Below are positions 35,391 to 47,777 of a DNA stretch of 64,000 nucleotides, piece after piece (position 1 is the first letter of the stretch; each line of letters starts with the position of its first letter). The stretch spans positions 210,623,501-210,687,500 of the forward strand of contig NC_135786.1 of assembly GCF_051106095.1 (NCBI RefSeq), given 5' to 3'. A program made the position numbers and the translations under genes. Under the pieces are notes generated by a model that saw nothing but the letters and a program-made list of their open reading frames with translations, had not been told where the DNA came from and searched no databases. This stretch comes from Pogona vitticeps (lineage: Eukaryota > Chordata > Lepidosauria > Squamata > Agamidae).

Positions 35391-38300
35391 GGTCGAACTG
35401 GGATAGGTACCAGGCCTGTAAGAACTGCATCTTCAGTTGCACATGTTGGAGTACAGACGTAGCTCATGCCACCAGACCTAGCAGGTGCTGTGTATGGTGA
35501 GCTGTCGCAGTGGTGCAAAGCCAAAAGGGGAGAATGGCTCACCTTAACTTCAGTATTCACTTTGGAGGGGGAAACACCCTGGCTGCGATGGAATCGAGAT
35601 GCACCCCAATGTAATCCATGGTCTGAGATGGTTTGAGATGAGATTTTTTGTAATTCACTTGAAGGCCGAGATCCGCCAATGTCTGTAAAACGAAGGTAGT
35701 GTCCCTTCAGGTTGCGCTGTGTGATTGTGCTACTATCAACCAGTCGTCTTTATATGGAAACACCGTGATGTTGTGTATTTGAAGATAGGCAGCAACTGGA
35801 GCCATACACTTTGTGAAGGTTTCGGAGCGGTAGACAGGCTGCAGGGAAGGGCACAGAATTGGTAAGCAGTGTTCATGAAGAGGAAACAGAGATATCTGAA
35901 GTGATGTTCATGAACTGAAATGTGAAAATATGTGTCCTGTAGATCTATATTCACGAACCAGTCACCTGGTTGAAGCAGAGGGATGACTGATTCAAGGTTG
36001 ACCATGCAAAAATGCCTGGGATCAATGTAGGTGTTCAGCAGTTGCAGGTCTAAAATAGGACGGAGTCCTCCATCCTTCTTGGGGACCATGAAATAATGTG
36101 AGTAAAAACCGTTCAGAATATCTTGGGGTGACACCCTCTGGATAGCATGTTTTTGAAGAAGTGTAACTTAGTCCTCTAGAGCAGGTGAGTACAATGTGGT
36201 TCTGACATGACTGAGAGGAGGAAGCTCCTTGAACTCCAACAGGTAACCAAAACGTATGATGGCTAGCACCCGTGTCCTTGATAATGGAACACTTGTCGAA
36301 AAAGGGGGCCAGATGGGGATGATGAGGGCAGCGCAGAAGAGGAGAGTCAAATATATTGTTTGTTTTTTCTTGTAGGAGAATGGAAATCTTGTCTGCGTTG
36401 AGCAGGGGCCTGTGACTGGAAAGGAGGAGCAGAAGAGGAGGGCTGAGCAAAGTTAGACCTCTCGGGAGCCTGAGTCGGAGGTTTGTAAGAGCAATAGAGA
36501 TGCTGGTACAATTGATGGAAAGTGAAAGGCTTACGCCACTGATTGTAATGGTATCTGGGTTATTAAATGGAGCAAGATCAGGCACAAAAATTTTGTGCAA
36601 ATTTTCCATCACTTCATCAGTCTTTTTGTTGAAGAGGCCCACACCATTGAAGGGTAAATCCTTGATACAGGACCCAGCATTGTCGGTGATTCCCGAAGAC
36701 CGTAACCATGCATGCTGTCTAAGGGAGATAGCAGAAGCCAGAGATTTTGAAGCAGCGTCAGAAGTATGACATGCTGCCAGACGCTGCTGTTTGGCCAGAG
36801 TAGTGGCCACAAGGTGGGTGTTGAGAGCACTGATTCTGACGTCCTCAGGAGCAGCTTGAAGGATAGGGAGGATCTTATTCCACAGTTGCCTGTGGTAGGT
36901 CCCCATCGTGGCCTGGTAGTTGGAGATCCTCATTACGAAGGACACCAAAGAATATAAATGGCATCTGACCACGTCCAGTCTCCTTCCCTCTTTGTTAGTA
37001 GGGGTAACTGAAGATCGACTGCCTGCTCGGGATTGGTTTGATTGCACAATAATGGAGTTTGGTGGAAGATGCTTGATTAGGAACGCTGTATCAGTGTCAT
37101 GAGTGCAGTAGTGATTTTCCACCCATCTCAAGATCTGTAGGGATGTCGTAAGGTCCAACATGGCTGGGATGAATGCCAAACTTAATGGAGGGGATTTTTC
37201 TTAATTAATGCCATGAAAACAAGATCAGGCTTGGGGGGAGATGGCTGTTTCATGTCCAGTTCCAACGATTTGGCCATGCACAGGATCAGCTGAGCATAAG
37301 AGGTGAAGTCCTCAGATGGGGATGGAGGATGAACATCTGCGACATCAGAATCTAGGGTTGGTAAGTTTGATGGGGATTCCTTGGATGATTCAGAGGAAAG
37401 AACCTGATCAGAAACTTTTGATGCTGAAGATGCACCAGAGATGGAAAAAGCTGGAGAGGGGGAGCACTGATGATCCCAAGAAGTAGAAATGAGAGGGGTT
37501 GGTGTTGGAGCAGTAGAGAGATGATGTTTGGAAGATTTCTTAGATCTTGGTACTATTGGAGCGGACTCAAAAGTGGTTCGGTGCCGACTTCAAACAGGAG
37601 ACGGTGATGGTGACCGAGAAGATTCAGAAGGTGCATAAGCGTACCGAACGCGTTTGGGATGCTCATAATATTCAGGGATAAAGCTTGGTTTATATTGGTG
37701 GGATCGGTATCAGTGGCGATCACCATATCGATTGACATCGTAAAGAGGCTCTTCATATTCAGGAAAGGCATGGCGTTGAGATGGGTGCAGGACAAAAAGT
37801 ACCTCCCGGTACTGAGGAGGTGGAGAGATGTGACGCCGCTTCGCTGTCCTCTTCTGAGGAGATTGTGATACTGGCGCATCCGAATTCAAAGTCACCCACC
37901 CAGTTGAAACAGGGCTAGAATGGACTGAGGCCGGGCTGGATACAATATCTGCCTCGGAACAGCCATGACTTGGCGATAAGCTTGGTATGGAGACCAAAGC
38001 TTGAACCCAAGTAGGGAGACTTGACTCTCCTGCTTCAGAGATGGAGCCTCGGTCTGGGATGTCCCTGGACGACTCCTCCAAGATTGGAGATGGGAGGGAG
38101 ACATGGACAATCGGAGGTTAATGAGCCTGATGTGGTTTAGGAACCCGCTTTGCTTTCTTCTGTTTGACCTTGTCCTTATCTTTTTGCTTCTTACTAGACT
38201 GAGTCTTAGCCGACACTGAAGAAGCCTTCAACATGTCGACGTTGATACCGATGGTGATTTAGGTTTGGAAGACTTAATAGAAGACCTCGGAGAGGGTGTA

Positions 38301-38920
38301 GGAGCCAATGGAATGGAAGCCTTGGATTGAGACGGTGGAACTGGGATAGGTTCCATTGTGGGGTTGGTTGGCAGACTGGACGCTGCCAAAGACTTTTTCT
38401 ACAAGTGGAATCTGAACCTTTGAAGCTGGAGTTTTAAGGCCAGTTTTGTTAACTTCTTACATTCTGGACAAGTGTGAGTTTGATGACTCTTGCCCAAACA
38501 GAACAAGCAATGATCATGGCTGTCTGTAAAAGGGATTTTATTGGCACACATCATGCAGCATTTGAATGGGCCTGAGGAGGCCATTAAAAAGGGCGGGAGT
38601 GATGGGTGGGAGGGAAATATAAAGGCAAAGAAATAACTCACAGGGAACGTCCGAAAATAAAAAACTCGATTGAGTCCGTAATCCAATAATCAAAAACCGT
38701 AAGCAGTCCAGAGATCAAGGTACTGTAGATAAAATCACAAATCACAAGCTCTAATTCCAAATAAGTCCGATTTCAGCGGCGGCTAAAAGGAACTGAGGTA
38801 TTACAGGTGGGTGGAGCATGCACGCCATGGGGCAACGTCCAACAATCACATCTTTTAACGCTCCAGAATATTCCAAAGAGTCCTGTGCATTGTGTGTATT
38901 CACAGAGGCCACAAAGAAGT

Positions 38921-39839
38921 AGTATAGGCACTATAAGGCTGAAATCCTGTTGCAAGCTAAGCAAGCAGAAGGCAAATGGCATAATATTCAGTTACTTCCA
39001 GTTGGTAATTTGAGTCACTGCTGCAATTCTCAGGAATGAATAAGCTCTTGAGAATCCCAGCTTTAATTTCCATCAAGAAGTAAGTGAATAGTATACCATT
39101 TGTCTTCCACCTATGTAAAATATTTAGGTCCATAATTTTAATGTTTAAGAGTATTTTTCTAGGTAGGGCATTTAGCAGGCCATTGTCCCAAGACTATTGT
39201 TGTTGCAACTGTGAATTGATTGACACTGCTATCCTATACATGGTTCTCAGAAATACACTTCAGTGAGTTTAATACATACTCACTGGGAAATAAAATATTG
39301 CGACTTTAGTATAATTGCTTTACAGAAAAAAGATTTTTTCTCTTTTTTCAGGGTTTTTATTATCAGTTTTAATATTTCTATTTTCATTTGTGTTTTCTGT
39401 TTTATGAGACTATAACCTGCCGAGAGTAGCGTTACAACACTAATGAGAGCGGGCTACAAATGGAATAAATAAATAAATAGATAAATAAAATAATAATTTT
39501 GCTTGCAGTTTATCAAACAGAAACACAGATGTTAATGTAAAAATCAATACCACCCAGGCTAAAAAATGATGAATACCACTTTCAGTATTATGCCTACCTA
39601 CAGCAATATATTCCATGAGGTACTGCTATTGGCAAATGTTTTGTTTTTCTCTGCTTTAATACAAAAATTATTAAGCAGTAGTAACAGAATGAACTATTTT
39701 GAATAATGTGTCGACACAAGATAAATGTTTAATAATGTGTTGACACAAGATAAAATCACATAAATGCTGATTACTGTGGATACATGCAAACATCCTTGTC
39801 CAAACTAATCTTTTTTGATAGAAGTCAATGTGACGTATA
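38921..39839 (-). other. C8orf88 5' intron, unassigned
   Basis: Only a LINE-type tail with (AAAT)n is recognisable (39411-39490). Confidence 0.4.
39411..39490 (+). repeat. Truncated LINE tail with (AAAT)n
   Basis: CTGCCGAGAGTAGCG...GCGGGCTACAAATGGAAT, then AAAT units. Confidence 0.5.
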
Positions 39840-40010
39840 GAGTGGTGGACAGTGATTCAGGACAGTTAGCTTCAAATATCCACTTGGCCACGAAAACCCA
39901 CTGGGAGTAGTACTGGTAAAACTGCTAGTTAAATATCTCACATACCTTGAAAACCCGATTAAGGCTGCCACATGTTTAATGCAATTTGATGACCCATAGT
40001 AACAACAATA
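39840..40010 (+). mobile_element. Decayed tRNA-derived SINE
   Basis: GAGTGGTGGACAGTGATTCA and CCACTTGGCCACGAAAACCC parallel the SINE at 25385-25590, in the same order and ending in a Bov-B-like tail. Confidence 0.5.
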
Positions 40011-40735
40011 GCATATGTACTGGATATTCTAAAGCCAGAAGTGGTAGGTTTAATGAAGGGGGCAGAAAGTCTCCATTTTCTTCAATGTTATGACAATGGA
40101 TAGCTCCAATGGTTCATTAGGTTAGCCAGAAGAATAGTAAAAAACAACAAAACTATTTTTATACAACAACTTAGAATGTGCTGCCTTAGAAGAGTCACTC
40201 CCACCTTGCAAAAACAGTAAAGAATTCAGCTTCTAAGAGAGTGCTTGTTGCAACACCTAAAAAAGTATTTTGAATTTATTTTAATATAATACAAGTATAT
40301 GCAGGTTATGATATGGATTCAAGCTATTATGAATTATTAAAGATTTATTTTAAAGGGTGACAGACTGCACATCTTCACAAAAAAAATGGAGAGGGAAGTT
40401 GGAATTTTAGCTGTAGACATACGATGGATGGCCTGAACAGCCAATTTTTTCCATCCGATGTAGAGATTATATATCAGATGCTACGCCTCAAATTAAGTAG
40501 TTACAAAAATCACATTAAACTGACATCATTAACAGGAAATTTATTTATTTTAAATAACATCTTAGACTTTTATCTTTCAATGATACATATAAACTGGTAT
40601 ATTTTAGACAGCACCGTAGCACATGCTCTACAATCTCAAATTTGAAACTACCAATTCTTTTAACCTCTAGCTCAGATTTCAATCAATCATTTGGACAAAA
40701 ATCCTATGATTTTCTCTCATTTTCTTATCTCCCAT

Positions 40736-41024
40736 GGTGGTGGGCAAGCCCTGGGAGACCTCCCTGGGAGTTCCCGCCTCCGCGATCGGCACCCTGACGT
40801 CGGAGAAAACCCTTTGAGAGGTCCGAAAGCAAAAAGGCAGGGAGAAAGGGCGGGAAATTCAAATTTCCCGCCCTTTCCCCCTGCCTTTTTGCCTTTTGAA
40901 ATGCTGTAACGGATTAATTCTGTTCCCATGCATTTCAATGGGAAATAGTACTTCAACTTACGAACTTTTCAATGTATGAACATTGTTCCAAAACAGATTA
41001 AGTTTGTAGGTCAAGGTACTACTG
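40736..41024. mobile_element. Pogo-like MITE, right part
   Basis: The right end TCAAGGTACTACTG is followed by TA (41025-41026). An inverted pair, AAAAAGGCAGGGAGAAAGGG and CCCTTTCCCCCTGCCTTTTT (about 40829-40891), makes a strong central hairpin. The left terminal repeat was not found. Confidence 0.65.
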
Positions 41025-41186
41025 TACTTTGAATCTACATTCTGGTTTACAGAATGTGGGTGCACAGTACATTCAGCTACATGGATAGAGTAAATTCAAA
41101 TGATACTGACTAAAAGTTCTAGCAAGTTACTCCGGCACTGTGCAGCAAGCCAGTTTTATTATATGCAGCTAATTTGTATGGCTTTG

Positions 41187-41759
41187 TTGTTGTTATCTGC
41201 CATTAAGTCATATTTGACTTATGGTGACCCTAGGAATGAGAGATCTCCAAAATGTCCTGTTTCCAACAGCCCATATGAACTCATATCTGTGGCTTCCCTT
41301 AGGGAGTTAGTCCATCTTATTGTAATTGGTCTTCTTCTTTTCTTGTTACCTTCAATCTTCAACAGCATTATAGTCTTTTCCAAAGAATCTTGGCTTCTCC
41401 TGACATGCCCAAAGTAGGACAGCCTCAATTTCAACATTTTTGCTTCCAGAGATTGTTCAGGCTTGATTTGCTCTAGAACCTGCTTGTTCATCGTCCAGGG
41501 TATCCACAAAGCTCTACACCAGCACCACAGTTTAAACATATCAATGTAGTTCCTGTCAGATTTCTTTACCGTTGAGCTTTGACACCCAATACATGGTAAT
41601 TGGGAGTACAAAAATGTGGATGCTCTTGGTCTTTGTTTCCAGTTACATATCCTTACATTTGATAATTTTTAATAATGCCCTCATTGCTGTCCTTTCAAGT
41701 CTTAGTCTTCTTCTGATTTCTTGGCTGCAGTCTTCTTTTGGATGATGATTAAAGCGAGA
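41187..41759 (-). mobile_element. RTE-clade LINE 3' end, older family than Bov-B copies A-C
   Basis: The minus strand encodes the RTE C-terminal domain: WCWCRALWIPWTMNKQVLEQ and LKLRLSYFGHVRRSQDSLEK, parallel to the Bov-B WCWRRLLRIPWTARR and LKLRLQYFGHLMRRKDSLEK but clearly divergent. It is cut at 41760 by a pogo-like insertion. Confidence 0.83.
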
Positions 41760-41761
41760 TA

Positions 41762-42990
41762 CAGTGGCGCCTCGACTTACGAATGTCCCTAATTGAGAAA
41801 ATTTTGAGATACAAAAACCTCCAGCCACAAAATATTGCTTCAACTTACGGCTGGTGCTTCAAGTTACGGGGGGAATGCGGGGGAGGTGGGGAAAGCACGA
41901 AATTTGAACTTTCAGTTGACCGTTGGCCATGAAGAGGCTGCTTGTATGCTATCTCACTCACCCCAGCAGTTAGAGAATGGATAGGGAGAGAGTCTTCAGA
42001 CTGCCTGGTACTGGTCGGTACTGTACTGTATGGACTGGGGTTTTTGGTTTTTTGTTTGCTTTTTTTAAGTTTTGGATTTTTGACTTTTTTTTTAAACAGA
42101 GAGACTGCCAGTTCTGGGTGAGTATATACACTGTACAGGGTTTGTTGTAGCTTGGTGGGGGAGGTAGGGCTAGGTGGGGGGGGTTATGTTTCTGTGCTCT
42201 GATGGGTCCTGCAGTGTGGATTTCAAATTTGAAAAGTAGACTGTAATACTAAATTAAAGTTAAATGTGAAAAATAGACTGCAATTTTAAAATGTAAAATT
42301 TATTTATTTATTTTTGCATTCTGTGGCTTCTAGGGTTTGTGTACTGTGACCTATCTGTTGTTTTAAAATGTGTGGGTTTAAAATGTGGTTTCAATGTCTT
42401 TTTTCTTTGGGGATCTGTTTGCTCTAGTAATGGTTGCTGGCTGTTGATGCAGGCAGGGTGTAAAATGTAGTTTAGACTCCTCGGTCTTTTTTTCTTAAAA
42501 TCAGAAAATATTCTGTGAGGAGCTGTGCTGGCTATTGATGCAGGTAGACTGTAAAATGCAGTTTAGACTCTCTTTCTGTGATGAGGAGTTCTGTGCTGGA
42601 ATAATGCTTGCTGGATTCTGTGGCTTTTAGGGTTTGTGTACTGTGACTTCTCTTTTGTTTTAAAATGTGCGCATTTAAAATGTTACTCCAAAATCTTTTT
42701 GTTTTAAAATCAGAACATTTTTCTGTGGGGGGCTGTGTCTTATCTTTCTCTCCCTCTATGCTCTCTTTTTGTGATGAGGAGTTTTGTGCTGGACAATGCT
42801 TGCTGGATTCTGAGGCTTCTAGGGTCTGTGTACTGCGGTGTGCTGAAAAGTCATGGCTCCAAAGAAAGAACAGAGTAAAGGCCAAAACAAACAAACAAAC
42901 AAAAAACTCTACTGAAATGTAAAAAGACATTGCCAAAAAGCTTGACCATCAAGCATTTCTTCCGCCATAAAAGGTAAAAGCCATTGTTGA
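41762..42990 (+). mobile_element. Pogo/Tigger-like transposon, 5' part
   Basis: Left end TA|CAGTGGCGCCTCGACTTACG. At 42854 an ATG opens MAPKKEQSKGQN, like the start of Tigger/CENP-B-type transposases, but the frame stops at once. Only the 5' region and start are here; the core is missing. Three direct repeats of about 35 bp (TTCTGTGGCTTCTAGGGTTT) lie at about 42322, 42616 and 42806. Confidence 0.62.
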
Positions 42991-43199
42991 AACACCTTTA
43001 GGCATAACACAACTTTACCAAGGATGGGGATAGTTTTCAAAATAAAATAAAATAAGATTTGCTCAGATCCCGATGAAACTGAGCATTTCAGAAATTGCAG
43101 TTAAAATTGACAACTTGTAATTATTTAATATATTTTCCCATTTAACAGCGCAGTTATAAAAAGCTGATAAGTATGTAATGAAAGCAGTGTGTAGCAGCA

Positions 43200-44880
43200 C
43201 ACTTCTGCTGGATTTTTAAAAAGCCAGTTTTGATAATCAGAACAACGATAAGTAAGGTCCCATGGCAGGAGATCCTAACAAGAAAAGGAGTCCAAGAAGG
43301 GTGGGAGCTTGAAAAACAAGAAATTATAAAGGCACAAGTACAAACAATTCCAACAAGAAAAAAAAGGTGGCAGGCAGCAATAAAGGCCAGTGAATGAGTT
43401 CAAATCTCCAGAGCCAGATGAACTGCATCCCAGAGTAGTAAAGGAACTGGCTGAAGAACTCTCAGAACCGCTATCCATTATTTTCTTGAAATCCTGGGAA
43501 ACGGGTGAGGTGCCAGAGGATTGGAGGAGGGCCAATGTTGTTCCTATTTTCAAAAAGAGCAAAAAGTGGAACCTGGGAACGACAGGCCAGTCAGCCTGAC
43601 ATCAATCCCAGACAAAATTTTGAAACAGATCATAAAGTGGTCATTGCACAAGCACCTAGAAAACAATGCAATAATAACTAGAAGCCAACACAGATTTGTC
43701 AAGAACATATCCTGCCAAACTAATTTGATCTCTTTTTTAAATAAGATAACTTCCCTGCTAGAGAGAGGGAGTGTTGCAGACGTATCTTGACTTCCACAAA
43801 GCTTTTGACAAAGTGCCCCATGATATCCTGATAAGCAAGCTAACTAGGAGTGGGCTGGATAGATCAAGGGTCAGGTGGATACACAATTGGCTACAGAACA
43901 GTACTCAGAAGGTGATGATCCTTTTCTAACTGGGAGGAGGTAACTAGTGGGATACCCCAAGGCTCAGTCCTGGACCCAGTGCTCTTCAATATTTTTATTA
44001 ATGACCTGGATGAGGGAGTGCAAAGAATGCTTCTCAAATCTGCAGATACCAAATTGGGCGGAATAGCTAATACCCGGGAAGACAGAAACAAAATTCAGAA
44101 TTACCTTGATAGGATGGAACACTGGGCCGAAAACAACAGAATGAAATTCAACAGAGATAAATGCAAAATACTGCACCTCGGAAAAAGAAACCGATTGTAT
44201 AGTTACAAGATGGGGGATACCTGGCTCAGCAAAACTACAAGAGAGAAGGATCTTGGAATTGTCATCAACCACAAACTAAAAATGAGCCAACAGTGCAATG
44301 TGGCTACAAAAAAGGCAAATGCTATTTTAGATTGCATTAATAAAAGTATAGTTTCCAAATCCCACGAGGTGCTAGTCCCCTTCTATTCAGCACTGGTTAG
44401 GCCTCACCTTGAGTATTGTGGCCAGTTCTGAACACTGCACTTCAAGAAGGAGACTAACAAATTGGAACAAGTTCAGAGAAGGGCGACAAAGATGAACAGG
44501 GGTTTGGAAACCAAGCCTTATGAGGAATGGCTGAAAGAATATTTCATGTACAGCCGTGAGAAAAGAAGACTGAGGGGGTGATACCATAGCTCTTTCCAAA
44601 TACTACCTGAAAGCCTGTCATACAGAGGAGAGATAAGATCTGTTCTCCATCATCCCAGAGTGCAGAACAGACAACAATGGGCGCAAGTTAAAGGAAACCA
44701 GATATCGGCTGAATATGAGGGAAAACTTCCTAACTGTTAGAGCACTACGACAGTAGAACCAGAGCACTACGGCAGTAGAACCAGTTACCTCGGAAATTGG
44801 TGAGTGCTCCAACACTGGAGGCATTCAAGAAAAACTGTCATATGTGACAGTTCAAAGGAGGATTAATCACTTCACCTGCA
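43200..44880 (+). mobile_element. CR1 LINE, C-terminal reverse transcriptase region, broken
   Basis: Plus-strand peptides in three frames: SPEPDELHPRVVKELAEELS and WETGEVPEDWRRANVVPIFK (about 43400-43560), then SLTSIPDKILKQIIKW and FVKNISCQTNL, then LFNIFINDLDEGVQ and KCKILHLGKRN up to LVRPHLEYCGQF (44431). These are CR1 reverse transcriptase motifs and the following thumb. At least three frame changes or stops are present; the 5' half is missing. Confidence 0.9.
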
Positions 44881-44999
44881 AATGACATCGTACCAGCATT
44901 TCAGGAAATGCGTTGCTGGGAGAACCCTTGGGTAGAAGGAACAGAACTTAAAGAAACTTAGGTTAGCCCTCCACAGAAAGCAAGGAAAGTTAGGCCCGC

Positions 45000-45690
45000 G
45001 ATCGTGCCCCACGCTACCTCAGCCAATAGTCATGCGCACTCTCTCCCCTCCCGCCCCTTTTTAAGTACTCCCTCCGCGCCAGCGCCGACCGCAAAACCTT
45101 CTCCCTCGCTTCTGGCGCCTTTACACGTTGCCGCCCGCTTTCTGGTGTTCACGGTAACAAGGTCCGCTTACCGGTCCCTCTTCTTCCGAGCAAAAGGGTT
45201 ACTTAAAAAAACAGTCGTAGGCGCAACAGCTGCCACCACCGGCGCCGCCTTCGCACCTCGAAAAGGAGAGCGAGCAAGCAAGATCCGGGAGGAGCCAAAG
45301 GCGGGACTTCTCTTGTGAGGATGAGCGGATAACGGTCTCCTCACGTGCTGGCAGCATTCTGAAGTCAGCTGCGCGCGCGCCCTCGTCGTCGTCACGCGCA
45401 ACCACATCTGAGGGACGGTGAGGGTCTTGAGGTGTTTTGCTTTGGGTTGTTTTGTTTTGTTTTGTTTGGTCAGTCGAGGCGAGAAAACAAAGGGAGAAGG
45501 GAGCCGTTTAATTAATCTTATCTCTTCACCCTTTCCGGCAGGCTTTTAGCTGAAGCAGTTGCGTGAGAGAAGTCCCAATTCCATAGCCTGAAGCCTCTGA
45601 CCCGCGGGTTTTTGAAGCGGGCGGGAACAGATTCTCTTCACGCCTCGCCGTTTGCCACTTTAATTGATCAGTTAGTTTACAGTTCTGAGT
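45000..45690. promoter_or_regulatory. CpG island, probable C8orf88 promoter
   Basis: This stretch is rich in CpG, including a run of GCGCGCGCGC and a CACGTG E-box near 45342, in an otherwise AT-rich, CpG-poor window. It lies about 14 kb upstream of the first C8orf88 coding exon and about 6 kb past the PIP4P2 3' end. Good splice donors point outward on both strands: minus at 45171 (CCG|GTAAGC) and plus at 45418 (ACG|GTGAGG). I therefore call it a promoter that may be bidirectional. No TATA box was seen. Confidence 0.75.
45172..45400 (-). other. C8orf88: Probable 5' UTR exon of C8orf88
   Basis: A minus-strand exon ending at 45172 in front of GTAAGC within the CpG island would splice to the acceptor at 31042-31043. 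A 79-codon open frame crosses it, but it has no resemblance to anything known and simply reflects high GC. The 5' limit is only a guess. Confidence 0.5.
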
Positions 45691-45753
45691 GATTTCGTCC
45701 TATCAAAAACTTCGTGAATATTATTATGCAGTTATTAGCAATCATGATAATTA

Positions 45754-45893
45754 AAGCGTGCTGCTTATATAGCGCTTCAAGTACAGTACTCTCTGGGCGG
45801 TTTCCAATTGAATTAGGCAGGCTACACATTTTTTCCCCACTCAGCAAACTGGGTACTCAGTTTACCGACTTTAGAAGGCTGAGTGAACCTAAT
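45754..45893 (-). mobile_element. tRNA-derived SINE (family S1), truncated
   Basis: GCGTGCTGCTTATATAGCGC, CTCTCTGGGCGGTTTCC and CTGGGTACTCAGTTTACCGA match the tail half of the S1 SINEs; the tRNA head is missing. It abuts the CpG island. Confidence 0.75.
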
Positions 45894-45899
45894 TAGTGA

Positions 45900-47436
45900 T
45901 TGTTTTACAATGCCTACTGTAGATTAATAATTTATAAACTAATTGCGGTTTTAGTTGTTGGTGACAGTAATAACAGAATTATTTAGAATGCTACTTGAAG
46001 GTGTGCTTTTTTGGGAGGAAATAAGCTCCTCTAAACAATAGTCATAACTTCTGAGTAAGTATAAGCTACAAGTAGTGGAAAAGATAGTTGAAATTCTTTC
46101 CCACATTTGTTGGCATATTTTAGTTATGAAATGGCTCTGTTGGTGTCTTGTACCTTGAAATAACTCTGTTGGTATACTGTGTCGTCTTGATTATGTTTTT
46201 TCAAGATTTTTAAGAGCTGCTTTCACTTTCAGAAACTGGGTTCATCATCAAGTTGTCTTTCAAGGAATATGTCATCTTTGCATCTCTTCTGTTCTTCAGT
46301 GGATTGCTTCCATTTTATCTGTAATTGTGATCAGTTATATTTAAAATTATATTGTATATAAAACTGAAGTACTGGTACCTGATATAATGCAACTTCAAAT
46401 GTGTGTTATGTATCAGATATGTTTATGGTATTAAAATACTGTATTTTGAGGTTTATGATATTCTGTTATTGCTTTTTATGACCCAGATTACATTTTGGGA
46501 GTTCATTCTTTTTGCAGGTGTTTGTTTGTATGGATATTTCTGTTCCTTGTTCATAGGTTGGTTTCGCCCTATCTCCTTTTATTCAATACATTTGTTAGAC
46601 TCAAAGGTGTCATCGTGTTTTGTTGAAAACTGACAACATGGTTACCTTTTGGAAAGTTTCTGAATATCACTTGCCCCTTTTTTTCTTGGTTCATCAGTGT
46701 AACAATTGAAAATATATTTTTGTCATATAACAATTTTAGAGTGTTTTGCAGACAGCCTGATGTACCCTTTAAGATTTTTTTTAACAATGCTACTTTATGG
46801 ATACCTTTAACATTAACATTTCCTACAGAGGAGAATGGGGGAAATCTCACTGAATAGATGAATGATTATATTTCATATAGAGCAGGGAGTGGTGAACTGG
46901 ACTTGAATTTCTCTAATTGGAAAGAGACAACCCTATAGAAAATAATTTATTGAGAAAGCAACTCTTAAGCCCACTTGTACGGTTAATTACCAGCCCCTGC
47001 CAACTATAGGAGGCCACTTTCATGATAAACATGAAACTGGCAGTCATTTCACTCTGTGCTCATTTCATGCATGCTTGTGAAATATAAATATATTGCCCCA
47101 GTTTTTCTCTAGAGGCGAATATTTAAAAAACAAAAATGTGAATTTGAAGGATTTCACAGAATAGGTGGAATCTCTTATGATTAAATGACAATCTCTCACA
47201 GCCTTTGCTCAGCCTTCTTTGCACCCATTGATACTGCATTCCAGTGTCCACTTGATGTAAGGCTGAAACTAGAGTCAAAGTGGAGCAAACACTTCGCTTT
47301 CTGGGGTTGGTTTGCACCATCTCTGGGTGATGGTATATTTTTGTTACATTTTGGTCCTGTTTGCACCAAAGCAGAATCTGCTCATGTGGGCCCTGGTACT
47401 ACATTGGTGCATTCTGATCCATACACTTTGTGAGTA
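45900..47436. other. Intergenic, no recognised element
   Basis: AT-rich sequence between the CpG island and the first pogo-like MITE. No coding or repeat signal was recognised. Confidence 0.4.
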
Positions 47437-47777
47437 CAGTGGTGCCTCGCTTAACGAGAGCACCGTACAACGAAGAATCCGTATAGCGATCCCTTTTTGG
47501 GGATCGCTATACGGAGCTGCCCCAATCGCCGCACTCGCTTTGCGACGATTGGGGCGTCCGGCGGCCATTTTGGAGCCGCCGATCAGCTGATTGGCGGCTC
47601 CAAAATGGCCGCCGGACCGCGAAAACATCGCTGGAGGGGTAAGTTTGGGCGCCTATTGGAACGCATTAAACTAAGTTTAATGCATTCTAATAGGCTTTTC
47701 CTGCCCCGTACAGCGATGTTTTCGCATAGCGAAGGTTAATCCGGAACGGATTAACCTCGCTATACGGGGCACCACTG
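47437..47777. mobile_element. Pogo-like MITE, 341 bp, built of stacked hairpins
   Basis: TA lies on both sides (47435-47436, 47778-47779), with ends CAGTGGTGCCTCGCTTAACG and TATACGGGGCACCACTG inverted. At least five internal inverted pairs follow each other, among them GCGATCCC/GGGATCGC, CCCCAATCG/CGATTGGGG, a 25-bp arm pair around 47565-47630 and GGTTAATCC/GGATTAACC. No coding sequence. Confidence 0.92.

Larger units (their letters stand above)
31399..38920 (-). mobile_element. DIRS-type retrotransposon, fossil, broken
   Basis: Read on the minus strand, from right to left: a short cysteine-rich Gag-like start (about 38.6 kb), Gag-like region (to about 36.2 kb), reverse transcriptase (about 36.1-35.7 kb), RNase H (about 35.5-34.5 kb) and a tyrosine recombinase region (about 34.3-33.6 kb). 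The recombinase and the inverted rather than direct end repeats mark DIRS and exclude LTR elements. Related inverted sequence lies at 31420-31530 and 38805-38910, and a further palindrome at 31399-31450/31647-31700. It is broken in several places. A Penelope element and a pogo-like MITE have inserted since, so it is the oldest layer here. It lies in the C8orf88 5' intron. Confidence 0.9.

Noticed and set aside
45168-45407. 79-codon minus-strand frame in the CpG island
   Set aside because: High GC explains it; no conserved motif, and it would be upstream of the true C8orf88 start, in the 5' UTR.
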